Both the position numbers and the translations under genes were made by a program. A DNA stretch of 64,000 nt from Massospora cicadina (lineage: Eukaryota; Entomophthoromycota; Entomophthoromycetes; Entomophthorales; Entomophthoraceae): assembly GCA_022478985.1 (NCBI GenBank), contig JAKSZP010009511.1:1-64000 (forward strand), given 5' to 3'. How positions within the stretch are numbered: position 1 is the stretch's first letter; every line of letters begins with the position of its first letter. The notes below the pieces were generated by a model. The model had not been told where the DNA came from, searched no databases, and worked only from the letters and a program-made list of their open reading frames with translations. Positions 10,720 through 22,456 of the stretch are shown piece after piece.

Positions 10720-11464
10720 CTATTTCTATATAGAAATAAAAGTCATTTTATACATACTATATATATTATCTCATAAACAAATATACCAATTATAGCCAAA
10801 CTTGCCACATATGTTTATGACATTGGGAACCTTCTTAGACCAGTTTCCTCTTCTTAATTATAAAATGATAAATAAAAGTCATTTTGAATGTATCAATGAT
10901 TCATGAAGTATAAAGTTAATCCTTATATCATTTTGGGTGAGCAGTTTGTTATTTGGTCAGATAGGCTCAATAATTTTGAGTAAACAGATGGTAATTAAAT
11001 GATTTATTAGACTCATTGGTTTTGGTAAGTGGTTGGTAGTTATTTGGTTAGTCCAATAGGCTCACTGGTTTCTGTATACAGTTGGTGATTGGTTGATGTG
11101 ATAGGTTCAATTAGTTTTGGTTGAATGGTTGGTTGTTTTTAGTTGATTCAACAGATGAAATGGTTTTACTATGCATTTTGGTATTTACCTAGTTAAGTCA
11201 ATAGGCTTAATCACTTTAAACCTACTGATGTCCATCTATTAAAATACTAGACTTGTAATCAACTGCCATCAACTCTATAAATTGCAATATAAATAAAAAG
11301 TTGATTCTAAGCTATCAATTTGCCAATGTCAGAATTAAGTTTATCCAGTATTAAACTAGCCTCACAATTGACCACTATTGCTTTCAATAAATTTTAATAT
11401 AGTAAAAATTACTTAGTTAAGCCAATAGGTTTAATTGCTTTAAACTTATTGATGTAAGTCCAGG
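10720..11464. other. AT-rich stretch without recognisable feature
   Basis: No gene, RNA or known repeat is supported. There are loosely repeated TTGGTTR and AATAGGYTCAAT-like phrases (about 10960-11200 and 11200-11450), for example AATAGGCTTAAT near 11200 and AATAGGTTTAAT near 11425. This may be an old diverged internal duplication. Confidence 0.4.
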
Positions 11465-12855
11465 CAGTGCCCCCTCTGCTTGGACTGGGTGGTGTTCCTG
11501 TTCCCTAAAAAAAGGGTCCAAGAAAGCCAGTTGCCCCTCTCATCTCACAGGGTAACCTTGCCCATGTGGTGGATGAACAATATGTAACAGCTCTCCTTTA
11601 GGGACCCTGCCACCCATCCCAGCTTTAAGTTCAGCTAAATTTTTGCTGCAAATTAAAAAATTGTGCTGAGTCATCAGGAAGCTGGCATCCCCATGGGGCT
11701 AAAGGTTTGCATGAAGTTGATGGCAACAAGCCTTCAGCATTAAGGCCTGAGAGCCCCAAACTCTCATCAGCAAAGCCCAATGGCCGCTTACTTTTGGTAA
11801 ATGAAGTGTCAAGTGTAAAATCATTATCAAAGCTTGCTAATGGCATTAGGCCATTAAAAATTTTGTGCTACATAAAATTTCCCCAAAATTATAAGAATCT
11901 CCATCCAATAAGTCTTGCTTGGCAAAATGGATGCTTGAGTGACCTAGTGCAGGTGGGTTGGGCGCCCCAAACCCATTTCTGACCTAATGAGACTGCTCCT
12001 ATATGGGGTGGCTTGGAAAGTTCCTGCTGCCTGTCAGGTGAGAAGCTGTTGCTCTAGTCATTAGAACCAAATAAAATTAGAAAATAAGCATCTGTGGAAA
12101 ACTGACAGCAACTTGGCCTGCCAACAACTCTTTTGAAGTCAGTTTACAATAAATTTGTTTTCCCCCTCTTGCTCAAAGATCACTAGGTTAGGTAAAATCT
12201 TGAGGACCTCAATCCAGTGCTTTCCCAAGCTATTTCCCAATTTGATTATCTATTTAAGCAGTTGTAACACACTGAGGAAATTGACGGTCAATTTTCTTAT
12301 CTTACAATATATTAAAAATTTTCTCACACTTCAATATATTTAATTGATATCAATTTTTTTGCTAAACTTCCAAGACACCTCCAATATGGCCTCATGGGCC
12401 TCATATTGACTGGGCAATCCCAATCATGTTAGTAAGTTCTAGTTACTACTGCATTCAATTGGGCTTATTATGTTAAAAATTTCATAGAAGCCCTCCTAAT
12501 TGCAGAGGCCATCCGCCAGCAGGATATTGGTATCCTGTGTGGCCAACTATCCCCACTCTAGGTGATGATCCACACCCTCATCAATGTTGCTGTACCTGGT
12601 TCTCCTATGAGGAGCCCCAAACTGCCCAATCCAATCTTGCAACTTCTCATGCCCAGGCTCGTTGGGCCTGGAGCCACAAAAGCCTGGTTTCTCACTGGGT
12701 TTCTTTTTACACTTGTGGCCTGCTGGCATTTGACTGGCACTCATCTTTCCGTACACTTTAACATTGTTTGAGCAACAATGCCTCTGGCATACTGGCTCAC
12801 CTTTTGTGTGCTTTTGCATCCTAACTGCCATGCCAGTCTAAACATTATCTGCCAT
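11465..12855 (+). pseudogene. Anonymous module, copy 1 (decayed)
   Basis: I do not recognise the product. The stretch aligns, in reverse orientation, with 18660-19985 over its full length. Matching peptides include NLAHVVDEQ (copy 2: DLAHIVDEQ), WVGRPKPISD (WVGHPEPVPN), YMGWLGK (YIGWPWG), YLSSCNTLRK (YLISCKALRR), DWAIPIMLV (GWAIPILLV) and ATMPLAYWLTF (LTMPLAFWLAF). The C-terminal half is rich in hydrophobic segments, suggesting a membrane protein, but all frames here are broken by stops and shifts. It lies directly upstream of the 3' end of an E-family element, from about 12860. It could be a captured host gene, a retrocopy or an unknown small element. Confidence 0.6.
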
Positions 12856-12859
12856 CTTC

Positions 12860-12936
12860 CTGAAAGGAGTTTCAGACAAAGCCTCCCAGCTTCAAGAAAA
12901 TAATCTTTTGGGTTAAAATAGGCTGAAAGGGGGAAA
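12860..12936 (+). mobile_element. 3' internal end and polypurine tract of an E-family element
   Basis: This short piece aligns with 44440-44493, the last internal bases of element E: CTTCAAGAAAATAAT followed by a purine tract, GAAAGGGGGAAA, directly before the LTR. A polypurine tract primes plus-strand DNA synthesis and belongs upstream of a 3' LTR. Its presence left of the LTR at 12937 means that this LTR also serves, or served, as a 3' LTR for an element to its left. Confidence 0.7.
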
Positions 12937-13624
12937 TGTCATACATTTATAAGTTTGAAATTGTGATAAGAGTGTTTTAAGCAATAATAATGATATTATC
13001 AGCTAAAAGACCCTGGTTGATTCTCAGTGGAACCCTGAAAATTGGTGTAATACTTTTACAACTACTATAAATAAAATAGCATGAAGTAAGGCAGTTAGAT
13101 TGCCCAACCATGCATGGGATCCAGGGGAGTCCATTGAGGTTCCTCCCTGGGCCACGTCTAGTTTAAATCAAACACCTAAGTGGGGACCACCCCCTTTTAT
13201 ACTCTTGGTAGGGGTATCCCAAGGCGCAATTATTTTATCTAATAGTGATTGGTTGAAATATATCAAATCATTACCCACAGGTTCATCTTGCCTTAAAATA
13301 ACTTCCCATCAGTTATCTCACCATAGTGAAGCAAATTTCCTAACCTCCAATTGGTTGAATTTTCATATTCCCTAATTCAGACTTTACTAAGCTATTCCAA
13401 ACATTAGCATTAATTCCTTTAACCCTTGATACTCAATATAGTTTAAATACTGAATGGCAGTATTGAAAAGACTCACTTTTTGTTCTTTATCCCATGACCA
13501 ATAAAAACCTTTAAAAACAACTTTACTTTTTCTCAAAAAAGCAATCTTTTTAAGTTTTAAGTGAATTTGTGGTAAAACGGCTGTTATCAGCACCAGCAAG
13601 CCTAAAACTTGCTGGATTTCCACA
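12937..13624 (+). repeat. LTR of element E, 5' copy
   Basis: It starts TGTCATACA and ends TTTCCACA and aligns along its length with 44494-45179, including AAGAGTGTTTTAAGCAATA near the start and AACGGCTGTTATCAGCACCAG near the end. An AATAAAAA-type signal lies near 13500. The primer-binding site follows after three bases. Confidence 0.9.
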
Positions 13625-13627
13625 CAT

Positions 13628-13644
13628 TGGTGCTCACTACAGGG
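13628..13644 (+). other. Primer-binding site of element E
   Basis: TGGTGCTCACTACAGGG, three bases downstream of the LTR end. It is identical over 17 bases to the sites of elements A, D and H. Confidence 0.85.
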
Positions 13645-13649
13645 ATATC

Positions 13650-14174
13650 ATGTACACCATAAGTTTATTTAACAACAAAATTGAGAGCGCACTTGCTATA
13701 AGTGTAACTAGCTGGATGAGAAATGGAGATGGGGCAGAAGATGACCGTATGGATAGCCCCCAATCTTACTATTTGGAGGAGAGCAGTTTGAACGAATCCT
13801 GATACCAGAGTATTACCACCTTACCTGGCCTGCAGCTGAAGTAGTGCAAGACCTAACTCATGGCTTATTAAACTCTGGCGATATTGCTTCCCAATAAAGA
13901 GGTTCTTCTATAGAGGACCATCTTATGTATCTCTATGAGACTTAAAACTTCCTGATGCCTATAGCCAGCTTACCAATTTGACTACTTATGTCCGCAAATT
14001 TGCTCATACTGCATTGTTTCACATAATAAACCTATAAGCCATCCATCATGAAGAGCTGCATTGACACCTGGAAAACCATGATGCTCTAAGATTAGTTGAC
14101 TGGACCTAGATTGTTGGGTAATTTGAATGGGGAAATAATGATATTAGCTGATGCTAATTTGTTATGTATAATAT
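13650..14174 (+). pseudogene. Element E gag N-terminal domain (split by B)
   Basis: The segment with YYHLTWPAAEVVQDL (near 13810-13850) aligns with YHLLWNS in element H (about 61490). Further on, YVRKF...HEELH.HLENHDALRLVDWT aligns with YVTEF...NEVHQQLAHLDHG of H (about 61830-61950). So E and H share a large gag N-terminal domain that I do not recognise from known gag families. The frame is broken by several stops. Element B begins at 14175 and cuts the domain off. Confidence 0.6.
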
Positions 14175-14806
14175 TGTCGAGAATTTATATGACTGGATGA
14201 CAAGCCACCATTATGACCACGTGGCTCATTGGAGGAATTCTGCTGAAGGATCAATGGACAGAATCCGCCGAGGATATTTCAGAGCTATAAGTGATTGGTC
14301 ACTTTAGGCTAAGGGGATAATGGGTCATAATGGGTCTTATTGGATTGTCTTCAAAATAAGGTGATAAGGTGATGTCAACATTTGACAAAAAGATATATTG
14401 GATCACCTTGAATTCAAGGCGATAAAGAATTGAAGAATAACAAGTTGAAACCAATGAAAAGATGGAGGCATGAATAAACTAAGAGAAAGGGTTGTTACCA
14501 ACAGTCATCGCTGGGATATCAGTGAAACAAGGGGACTGGAGGAGAGGTATTAGGAGGTTTTTAGAAAGAAGAAAAGAAGAAGATAGGAAGGAAGAAAGGA
14601 GCGGACTAGAAGAAGATCCGCTGATGTATTATATTTTAAATAAAGAAGTGTTTGAGGGAAATTGCTTCCATTTTATTATAAATTAAGTGGTTACAAGTGT
14701 ATCAAGGAACTGGAAATTGTCATATTGTCCGTTCCAATTGTTCAATGGAGAAAACTCTGTGCAAAAACACTTTAGCGGGTACATAGCAAATTGCTGAGAT
14801 TCAACA
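14175..14806 (+). repeat. 5' LTR of element B
   Basis: It starts TGTCGAGAATTTATATGACT and ends GAGATTCAACA and is nearly identical to 22457-23089. It contains the purine-rich block GAAGAAAAGAAGAAGATAGG and, further on, AAATAAAG, a probable poly(A) signal. Confidence 0.93.
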
Positions 14807-14807
14807 G

Positions 14808-14825
14808 TAGTGCTCACTACAGGGG
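14808..14825 (+). other. Primer-binding site of element B
   Basis: TAGTGCTCACTACAGGGG, one base after the LTR end. It differs from the shared motif only by A for G at the second position. Confidence 0.8.
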
Positions 14826-14859
14826 GCCCATTGACCAATAACAATAAAATAAAAACTCA

Positions 14860-15810
14860 GCCACCGGTTATGTCACATTCAGGTTGTTTTAAAAAAATCT
14901 GCACGAAATGGTGGTCCTGTTGCATATGAGGAGTTGAGACTCATGTTAGATACTGTGCTCAAAAAGCAGGATGAGTTGCTTCAGATGGTTTACAGTGATA
15001 AGCTGCCGCCATTTGATCATGAAGGAAATATCATGGGTTCTTTTGCTGATTTGAGTTTGCAACTGAAGGTACTTCAGATTGGCGGAGGGCAAAACTATTA
15101 CTCTCCTCTTTGAATGTCAGGAGTGCTGATCAAGTCATTTGTTACCTCTCAGCTAGTTCCATTTCATACCATGAAGTTAAGAATATGATGCTGCGGTTGT
15201 TTGGTGGAACTGTGAAAATGTCACAGTGGAAAACCAAGTTCTTGACCATTGGGTTTCAGCGAAATGAGACCCTCACCACATTTGCTGACCAATTTATGAT
15301 GGAAGAGCATCTGCTGATTGGGGCAGGGATTATATCCAAAGTTGATGTGTGTATTGCGATGGCCTCAGTGGTGAAGCCATACCCTGAGCTTTACAAAGTC
15401 ATAGCCCCGTTGTTAGAGCCCAATGTACCTCTTCTTAAACTTGTTCAGTTTGTACGTTGCTTATCTGTAACTTTCCCTCCACCGAATACCAAGCAAATCT
15501 GCACTGTTGCCGTTGTTCACCCTAATCATGTGGGAAGAGTTATCCAGACAGGGAGGATCCCATCAGATTACTCTCCACAGTCCAATAAGCGTTCCTTGAT
15601 TACCAATCAACATCAAACCAACTACTGATCTGGGACTAACTATGCTGACAGGGGCGGTTGTTATACTGTTATGGGTCTGGTTACCTTGATCCTTTTCAAA
15701 ACCATCTACCAAGTGAACCAACTTATACTAAACACGGACATAGGCCTTATGGAGTAAGTTGTTTTAATTGTGGTTGCACTGGGCACATGGGACGATGGTG
15801 CCCCAACTGA
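14860..15810 (+). pseudogene. Element B gag with CCHC zinc knuckle
   Basis: The longest open block, 15110-15628, encodes the capsid-like core: LRLFGGTVKMSQWKTKFLT, then RNETLTTFADQF, then VKPYPELYK, and ends at the FPPPNT motif. An upstream block (about 14930-15110) with DELLQMVYSDKLPPFD is in another frame. Downstream, 15760-15801 encodes CFNCGCTGHMGRWC, a complete CX2CX4HX4C nucleic-acid-binding knuckle. The product would package element RNA in particles. At least two frame breaks make this copy non-functional. Confidence 0.8.
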
Positions 15811-16249
15811 CAGATCCCTCCCTTACAATGGGAGCAGGGCTATCAGGGAAAAGTCTGAGCGGAGTAGAGAAGTGACTCTCTACTTCCGCTACCTTGAACT
15901 TACATGTCCCGCCTGAGTCTACTGTGTTAAATATAGCTGAAGCTTCTCAGTATGATGATACATTCCTCTACCAACCGCTGGTTGGGGGAGTAAATGTGCT
16001 GACCCAAGTGCGCATTGATGAAATGGCGGAAAAAAACTCTTCAAATCAACAAAAACTTTATGCTTGTCAAATGTTTGATTAAAATCTGTTAGATCAGCTA
16101 GAACTGTTCGCAGATGCCCTGTACCTGAGGGGAATAGACGTCACCCTCCCAGTGGATGCTATTGTAACCAGATACCCTAAAATCAGTGCGGGTATTATGA
16201 GTTTCCTGGGAAACATGAATCATTAAGTGTACACGTAGTAAATAGCTGT

Positions 16250-17240
16250 GATTCATCTTACTCAAAATGCACTTACTGTGACATTGTGGTAGCTAAAACT
16301 CAGGTATGGACTATCATTGATATGGTCACCCCTGTTTATATTGTCTCCACTAAATTGGTGGCGAAGTTGTCCTTAAACCAACATAGACCACTGGATGGTG
16401 TATGGGACCACTAGAGCTAAAACCACCACTTCTGAGGGAGCATATAGCGCTCTTTCCTTGAAGTTTGGATCCATTGTTGTGGTGGCTCCAGCAGTGGTAT
16501 TACCAAAATAGTAACTATGATCTATTGATTGGGACTGCATTTATGTGACACTATGGGGTATAGTTGACATGATGGAAGAGACCCTAGTCATTGTGGGACA
16601 GAAAATCCCTATTTATTTCACCTCTAGCAGAGCGCCAAAGAGCTCAGCGCATATGGGACAGATCAACCTTGCCTACAGCGATGGGGTGATTCCAGTGCGC
16701 TATCATCGATTAAAAAGGAAAATGTGGGCCCTCCCTCATCAGATATATGAATACCAAGGGTTACCGCTTAGAGCAGCTGGAGTTATATCCATTCTCTCTG
16801 GACATCAAGTAATAATAGACACAGAGAAAGAAGTGGAAGTTCCAGCTGGGCTCTATGGAGAGATCATTGGGCCTTATCAGCAATCACGGCTTGAGTCCCA
16901 TGTGGCTCCAGGAATCATACTTCCAGGCCATGGGGAAATTAAAGTACTGATAGCAAATTTTCAGAACAGCCCCATTCGAATCTGCCAACATCAGATTATA
17001 GCATATTTACATCTGAACCCAGTTGAAGAGATCAACCAAGTTCATGAGTTCAGTTCTCTGGATGAATTTGGTCTGCCCATTGAACTGCATCTTGGCTCAA
17101 TGGTGGTTGTACCATGGGAGAATTTATCTGGGTTATCAGAAGATCAGAAGGAGCGGACAGAAGCGTTATTTCAAAAGTATAAAGAGATCTTTGCGGTTGA
17201 AAATCATGATTTGGGGTGCGCTTGGGGGGTTGTTTATTGA
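16250..17240 (+). pseudogene. Element B protease and linker
   Basis: The position expected for the retropepsin active site reads TIIDMVTP near 16311-16335, where the family has IDTGA (element A) or VDSGAP (element D), so the catalytic triad is lost. The open block 16545-17240 (231 codons) is the linker between protease and reverse transcriptase and matches element A (IYFTSS, QIYEYQGLP). It ends with EIFAVENHDLGCA, which corresponds to VFTQDDHNLGCA in element D. Confidence 0.75.
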
Positions 17241-17269
17241 CTGGACACTGGGGATCATCCTCCCATCAG

Positions 17270-18500
17270 GTCTTGACCAATCTGTCAATCACGGGCAGCT
17301 GAAGAAGTTGTCACCAAGGAGATTGAAAAGCTGCTGGAGCAGGGAATGCTCAAACCATCTAAGAGTCCGTGGGCTTCACCTGTCCTAATTGTTAAAAAGA
17401 AGGATGGCACTAACCGCGTAGTAATCAACTACTGGAAGCTCAATAGCATCACCAAAAGAGATTCATACCCTCTGCCACGGATTGATGATGTGCTGGATTG
17501 GCTAGGCGGAGGTGGACTACTTCTTGGCAATGGATTTGATATCCAGTTATTGGCAAATTGAGTTGCCTTTGGCGGAACAAGAAAAATGTGCAGTAATCAC
17601 CCAAGAAAGGGCTTTTCCAACCAATGCGCATGCTGCAAGGGCTATGTAATGCCCCAGCTACATTTCAACAAGCAATGGAAACCATACTGGGTGATCTGAA
17701 GCTGTCATGCATTCTTGTGTATCTCAATAATAATAATGTCTTCTCTTGCACGTTTACTGAGCATCTCACCCATTTGGAAGAGGTATTTCACCTACTGGCT
17801 GAGGCCAATATCAAAATCAAGCCTTGGAAATGCCACTTCTTCAAGGATCAGCTTGAGTACCTTGGGTTTTTGGTGGATGTGACTGGGCTAAGACCTCAGC
17901 CAGCCAAGGTAGAAGCCATCCAGAAGATGACTAAGACTGCTAATAAGAGGGATATTCAGGTGTTTCTGGGAATGGTGGGTTATTACCAATGATTCATACC
18001 CAATTTAAGTTGCATCGTAGGTCCGCTGTTTGAGCTACTGAAGAAAGACGCCATGTTCAAATGGACGGAGTGATGTCAATGTGCCTTCAATACACTTCGA
18101 ACTGCATTAGTTAGTGCGCCGATGTTGCGCTATCCTAATTTCAATAAGGAATTTATAGTGCAAATGGATGCGTCCCTTTCCACTGTTGGGGCAGTCCTGT
18201 CTCAGAAGGACGATGAGGGAGACGAGCACCCCGTGGCATACTGTAGTCACAGCTTGAATTGTCATGAATGAAATTACACCATAACTGAGTGGGAGTGCTT
18301 AGCGGTGATCTATGCATATAAACAGTTTCAAGTCTACTTGCATGGAGTAAAGTTTAAGGTTGTAACAGATCATGCATTGTTGCGCTGGTTGCAGAATTTG
18401 AGAGAGACTGAAGGGCGGCTAGCTTAATGGGCTCTTAAGCTGCAAGCTTACAACTTTGAGATTCTACACCAACTGAGAGCAAAACACCAAAACACTAATT
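17270..18500 (+). pseudogene. Element B reverse transcriptase and RNase H (inactivated)
   Basis: The thumb-side start [20 protein letters not shown] and [17 protein letters not shown] at 17310-17440 are typical of Ty3/gypsy reverse transcriptase. The palm continues at 17624-17992 with APATFQQAME and LEYLGFLVD. The catalytic YLDD is replaced by YLNN (about 17719-17730), removing both metal-binding aspartates. RNase H follows at 18080-18500: VQMDASLSTVGAVLSQ, ECLAVIYA and VVTDHALLRWL carry the expected acidic residues, with several stops between. Polymerase activity is not possible from this copy. Confidence 0.85.
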
Positions 18501-18659
18501 GCTTATCAAGATTGCTGAAAATTGCAGTTATGGTGGATCTAAGTGATATAATGTTCAACAAAATGCTCAGCAGAAAGTATTATGATGAACCGCCTCAAGT
18601 TATCAAGTTACTAGATTAACTCAGAACCAATATGTTCCTATGAGTTTGGGGAATTGTAT

Positions 18660-19985
18660 AAATGTATAGGGGATGTTTCTGTCAAGGAAATGGCAGAAGA
18701 AGTTTAGACCGGCCTGCCAGTCAGGGTGCACAAGCATCCAGAAAGCAAGCCAGAATGCCAGAGGCATTGTCAACTGTATGACTTGATATGGAGCTGGGAA
18801 ATAGGATACCACAAAATGGTGGCAGAACGTCAGGGTTAGGAGTATCCCAGCAGCAAACCACACTGAATAGATTTCAAACCCAGGAGTTCTGCTAACAGGG
18901 GTAGAAACTACTGGAATAGTTTCTGCAAGATTCTTAGTTATTAAGACCATTTTGTTGGGGGTAAAAGAGAGGTGGATTTTCTCTTGTAGTTGGCGAACAT
19001 AGGGCCATAAAATCCCTGTATATTGCTGCTGAAAGGTCATGAGAACCGGGTTGTAGAGCCAAAAACTTTGAACTTGTTGAGTCCAATTGGTGATAGAGGG
19101 AATCATGGTAACCAAGAGAATTGGTATGGCCCACCCAGAGTGCGGGGCGGTGGACCACCAGGCAAACACCATATAAAATGTGGTTGAAAGGAGGCAGATA
19201 AAATTTTGGGGTTTTTTTAACAAAATTTTTATTTGGGAAATAAAGTAAGAAAAATCGACCAAAAATCTTCTCAGTGCCTTGCAACTGATTAAATAGTGGT
19301 CAATTGGTGAAAACGTGGTTGGGATCCACAAATTTGGCCTAACTGGTGAATTGGATGGTAGAGGGGGTTTATTCTTTGGGAACCATCATTGCAAAATTCG
19401 GCGGTGGGCTGAGTCTCTGTCAGTTTGACCTCAAATGTCTGGACCAGGGGTCAATTACATTTCTGATGGTTAGCATGATGGCGTTTGGCCTGACGAGTGA
19501 TGGGAATCCCCCAAGGCCATCCAATATAGGGATGGGACCATTTGGTTGGGAACAGGTTCAGGATGGCCAACCCACCCGTGCTCAGTCAATTAACCATTTG
19601 TTCAGTCAATAGAGGCCCATCAGGCGCAACGCCTGAATTACTATTGGAGGGTTTTGAACTCTTGGCAATGGCACCCAATATATGTTCTGCTGATTTTGGG
19701 ATTGAATTGGAACCATCAGGAAATCTGGCCAATGTTTCATTCTTCATGCTTTTACAACCATTCGAATTTTGGCAATCAGCCCAATTGCCACCCAAATTAG
19801 ATCCGACTAATTTCAGTTCAATAATCTTGGCACAGATTTCACTGATTCCCCGCAACAGTTCTGCTGAGGTGAGTGAGGAAATCAGGGGTGGGATCTGAAG
19901 CGGATGGGCTGTCACCCATTGCTCATCAACTATGTGGGCGAGATCGCCTTGGGTGATGAGGGTACTGCCATCCTCTTTGGTGTTT
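18660..19985 (-). pseudogene. Anonymous module, copy 2, inside element B
   Basis: I do not recognise the product. On the minus strand, 19586-19930 encodes a hydrophilic part (DLAHIVDEQWVTAHPLQIPP, then LTSAELLRGISEICAKII). A short region with WVGHPEPVPN and YIGWPWGIPI follows. Complement of 18621-19331 is open for about 236 codons, without an ATG at its start, and carries four or more hydrophobic stretches (ICLLSTTFYMVFAWW; GWAIPILLVTMIP; WFAAGILLTLTFCHHFVV; LTMPLAFWLAFWML). It aligns throughout with 11465-12855. It separates RNase H from integrase of B, so it arrived by insertion. Both edges are estimated from the end of homology, and no clear target duplication was found. Confidence 0.65.
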
Positions 19986-19989
19986 TCTT

Positions 19990-21115
19990 AATTGGGAACG
20001 GAAAGATAGCTCAATTGAGAGCCAAAGGACACTCCCCAAGACTTACAGTTTCCATGAATATCCCAAGACTTTCCACCAGCTCAAATATTATTATGAGTGC
20101 ACACTGAGCAGTTGGCCATGGAGGAGTCCAGAAAACTCTTGAATTGTTAAGGCTGAGGTATTATTGGGAAAGCATGTAATATGATATGCTTGGGAACCTG
20201 TCTTGCTGCCACCAGTTGCAGTTGGAGAAGCTGTTCCAACAGAGGACTTCATACCAGTTGGTGAAACCTCGCTTTGCTTGGCATACTGTCTCTATTGATG
20301 TCGTGGGACCTCTGCCAACCGGAGCTAATCAGTCTAAGTATATCCTGGTGGCAATTAACCACTTGACTAGGTGGGTTGAGGCGCGAGCCATCTGGGATCT
20401 GGGGGCAGTTACTGTGGCTAAATTCGTAATGGAATGCATCATACAGTGTCACGGCTGTTTACAGTTTATCCTTACCAACAATGGAACCAACTTCACCTCC
20501 CACATTTTACCTAAGCTCAATGAATTAATGGCCATCCGTGGGGTCCTAACAACCCCATATCACCCTGAGTCCAACGGAATGGTTGAACGGGTTAATGGGA
20601 CTATGGTGAATATACTCCAGAAGCTGGTTACAGATAGACCCTCCAATTGGAGTACCCTTCTTTCTACTGCGGTATTCTCCTATAATATAAGCTAATCTCT
20701 TCCACGGGAAAGAGCCCCTTCTAATTGCTTATGGGCGGCACCCCACTCTGCCTGCGTCATTATATGCCTGCGTAGAGGACCTGGTGGAATGGATCTGCAA
20801 AAATATTTAGCCACCCTTACAAATATGTTGATTAAGTTGCAAACTGAAGCATACTCGTTCAGCTTGGCCAAGAAAAAAACCAGGCTGCGGACCAAGTACA
20901 GCATAGTGGATTAACACAGTTCAAAGATGAAGATATGGTGCTATTCCACAATCAGCATGGGTTTGGCTGGAAGCACAAACTTGCTAATATTTAGATTGGG
21001 CCATTTGAGATAATAGAAAAAATAGGAGTTGCCACTTATACTATCAAGCATTCTGCAAGTGGCCAGATTATAAATTGGGTGCATGCAAAATTCCTTCAGC
21101 CATATAAGCAGTAAT
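19990..21115 (+). pseudogene. Element B integrase
   Basis: An H2C2-like zinc region (AVGHGGVQKTLELLRLRYYWE, about 20108-20170) precedes the core at 20250-20695. In the core SIDVVGPLP carries the first catalytic aspartate. The second site reads ILTNNGTNF where LSDNG is expected, so that aspartate is lost. The glutamate is present in NGMVERVNG. The C-terminal part (20920-21115) has MVLFHNQHGFGWKHKLANI and IGPFEIIEKIG, the usual GPY/F module. Stops at 20693 and nearby break the frame. Integrase would insert cDNA into the genome; this copy cannot. Confidence 0.82.
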
Positions 21116-21134
21116 ATAGTTACTTTAAAAATGG

Positions 21135-21161
21135 AATAATAATAATAATAATAATAATAAT
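21135..21161 (+). repeat. (AAT)9 microsatellite
   Basis: Nine uninterrupted AAT units lie just after the integrase C-terminus of element B. Confidence 0.95.
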
Positions 21162-21191
21162 ATATGTGTAGATGCTAGCAGGTTTATTATT

Positions 21192-22290
21192 TTAATGTGG
21201 GTTGTCCTTTGCGATCTTTAGCTTCACTGTCTTCATCTTCCTGTCTTTTTTTGGCTTCTTGCGGTGTTCTTTTTGTTTTGATTGACAGGACCTGTGTTTC
21301 TTCTTCCGCTTCTTTGGGCGTGCCATAGTTTCTATGGTCTTGACTAGGGCTGGGGGTGGAAGCGAAGGCTGCTGAGGTGAAAGTGAAGGGGCTGGCAGCT
21401 GCTCCAGGGCCACTACTCTAGGCTATAGAGGAGAGGGTGGTGTGATGGGACTAGAAGAGGAGGAAAGACTGGGATTCCAGGGTAACAGGCGAGGTGGGGA
21501 GAGTTCAGCTGGTTGATTGAGTTGAAACTGTTCCTGTCCCATGAGGAGCAGAGCTTGCAACCACATGTATTGATGCTCCAAGGAGATCAATGAGTATGCC
21601 AACAGAGGAGGCTGGAGTCATAAGGGTTGGTGAGTAAGCAGGTGAGTGCTTGCTCAAAGGGAAAAGGCTGCGCCCAGGGCCAGGCAATCTACAAGGAAGT
21701 CCTCCATGCTTGGATACACTGTTGGAAAAGGAGCGGTTGTGGTGAAGGCTGCTCTCTGGGCCCACTCGAGGGCTGTTTGGTGCTGCTCTATTCCTGAACC
21801 TAAAGCAGTTGTGGGATGCAAAATTTAAGCTACCTAAGAGAGCCATGATGGGAAAGTACTGTGATGGATCATCGGCGCTGAGGGCAGTGAATGCTGTGGT
21901 GACCCCAGAGCAAAAGCGAGCTAATTGGTTATTGCAGAAGTTTACCCCCAAGGACTGGAAGTGAGTAGGAGCGCGGGGGAAGGACCCCAAACAGCAGGCT
22001 ATCACCCACTGCACAAAGCACAGCATTCACTGAATGGACAGAGCCATGGGATGGGGTTTGACAGGAGACTGAAGCACTAGGCGACTAAAACTGCTCGCCA
22101 GGAGCTGTGCCACTTTGTTATGTGAAGGCCCTCAGCTCCGCTCCCCTCCCCAGTGTAGCTGGCCCACGATGTCCCTGAAGGGGGCGCGCCAGGAGGCCAA
22201 ATGTCTGAAAAATTTGGGAAGAATCTCTTCCTTGGTTAGCACGGTTGTGAGGTCCACGTCAGCCTCATCCTCATCAGCCAGGGGAAAAGG
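21192..22290 (-). pseudogene. Antisense reading frame of element B (aORF)
   Basis: Opposite to the element's own genes, between integrase and 3' LTR, the minus strand is largely open. Complement of about 22030-22260 holds TTVLTKEEILPKFFRHL. Complement of 21505-22026 is a 173-codon frame with FCSGVTTAFTALS and PSQYFPIMALLGSL, then a proline/serine-rich tail. Complement of 21192-21413, in another frame, ends in a lysine/arginine-rich stretch that looks like a nuclear-localisation signal. The EILPKFF, SQYFPIMALLG and surrounding segments align with the aORF of element D (30557-31369). Function unknown. Plant Tat-lineage elements are known to carry antisense frames at this place, but I see no sequence link. 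Confidence 0.55.
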
Positions 22291-22439
22291 GAACTAGGGG
22301 AAGAGGGATATGCCCTAGATTGGGTATCCTCACCAAGCCACAAACAATAGAAGAAAGTGAACTCATAGACTTGCAGAAGTTGGTGCAGAATGGTTCGCAT
22401 AGCAATTGCAGGAAAAAGAGGCGTACAGCTTATTGTCCA

Positions 22440-22456
22440 GTCAAAGAGGGGGGTAA
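22440..22456 (+). other. Polypurine tract of element B
   Basis: AAAGAGGGGGGTAA (22443-22456) directly precedes the 3' LTR and is the expected plus-strand primer site. Confidence 0.75.
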
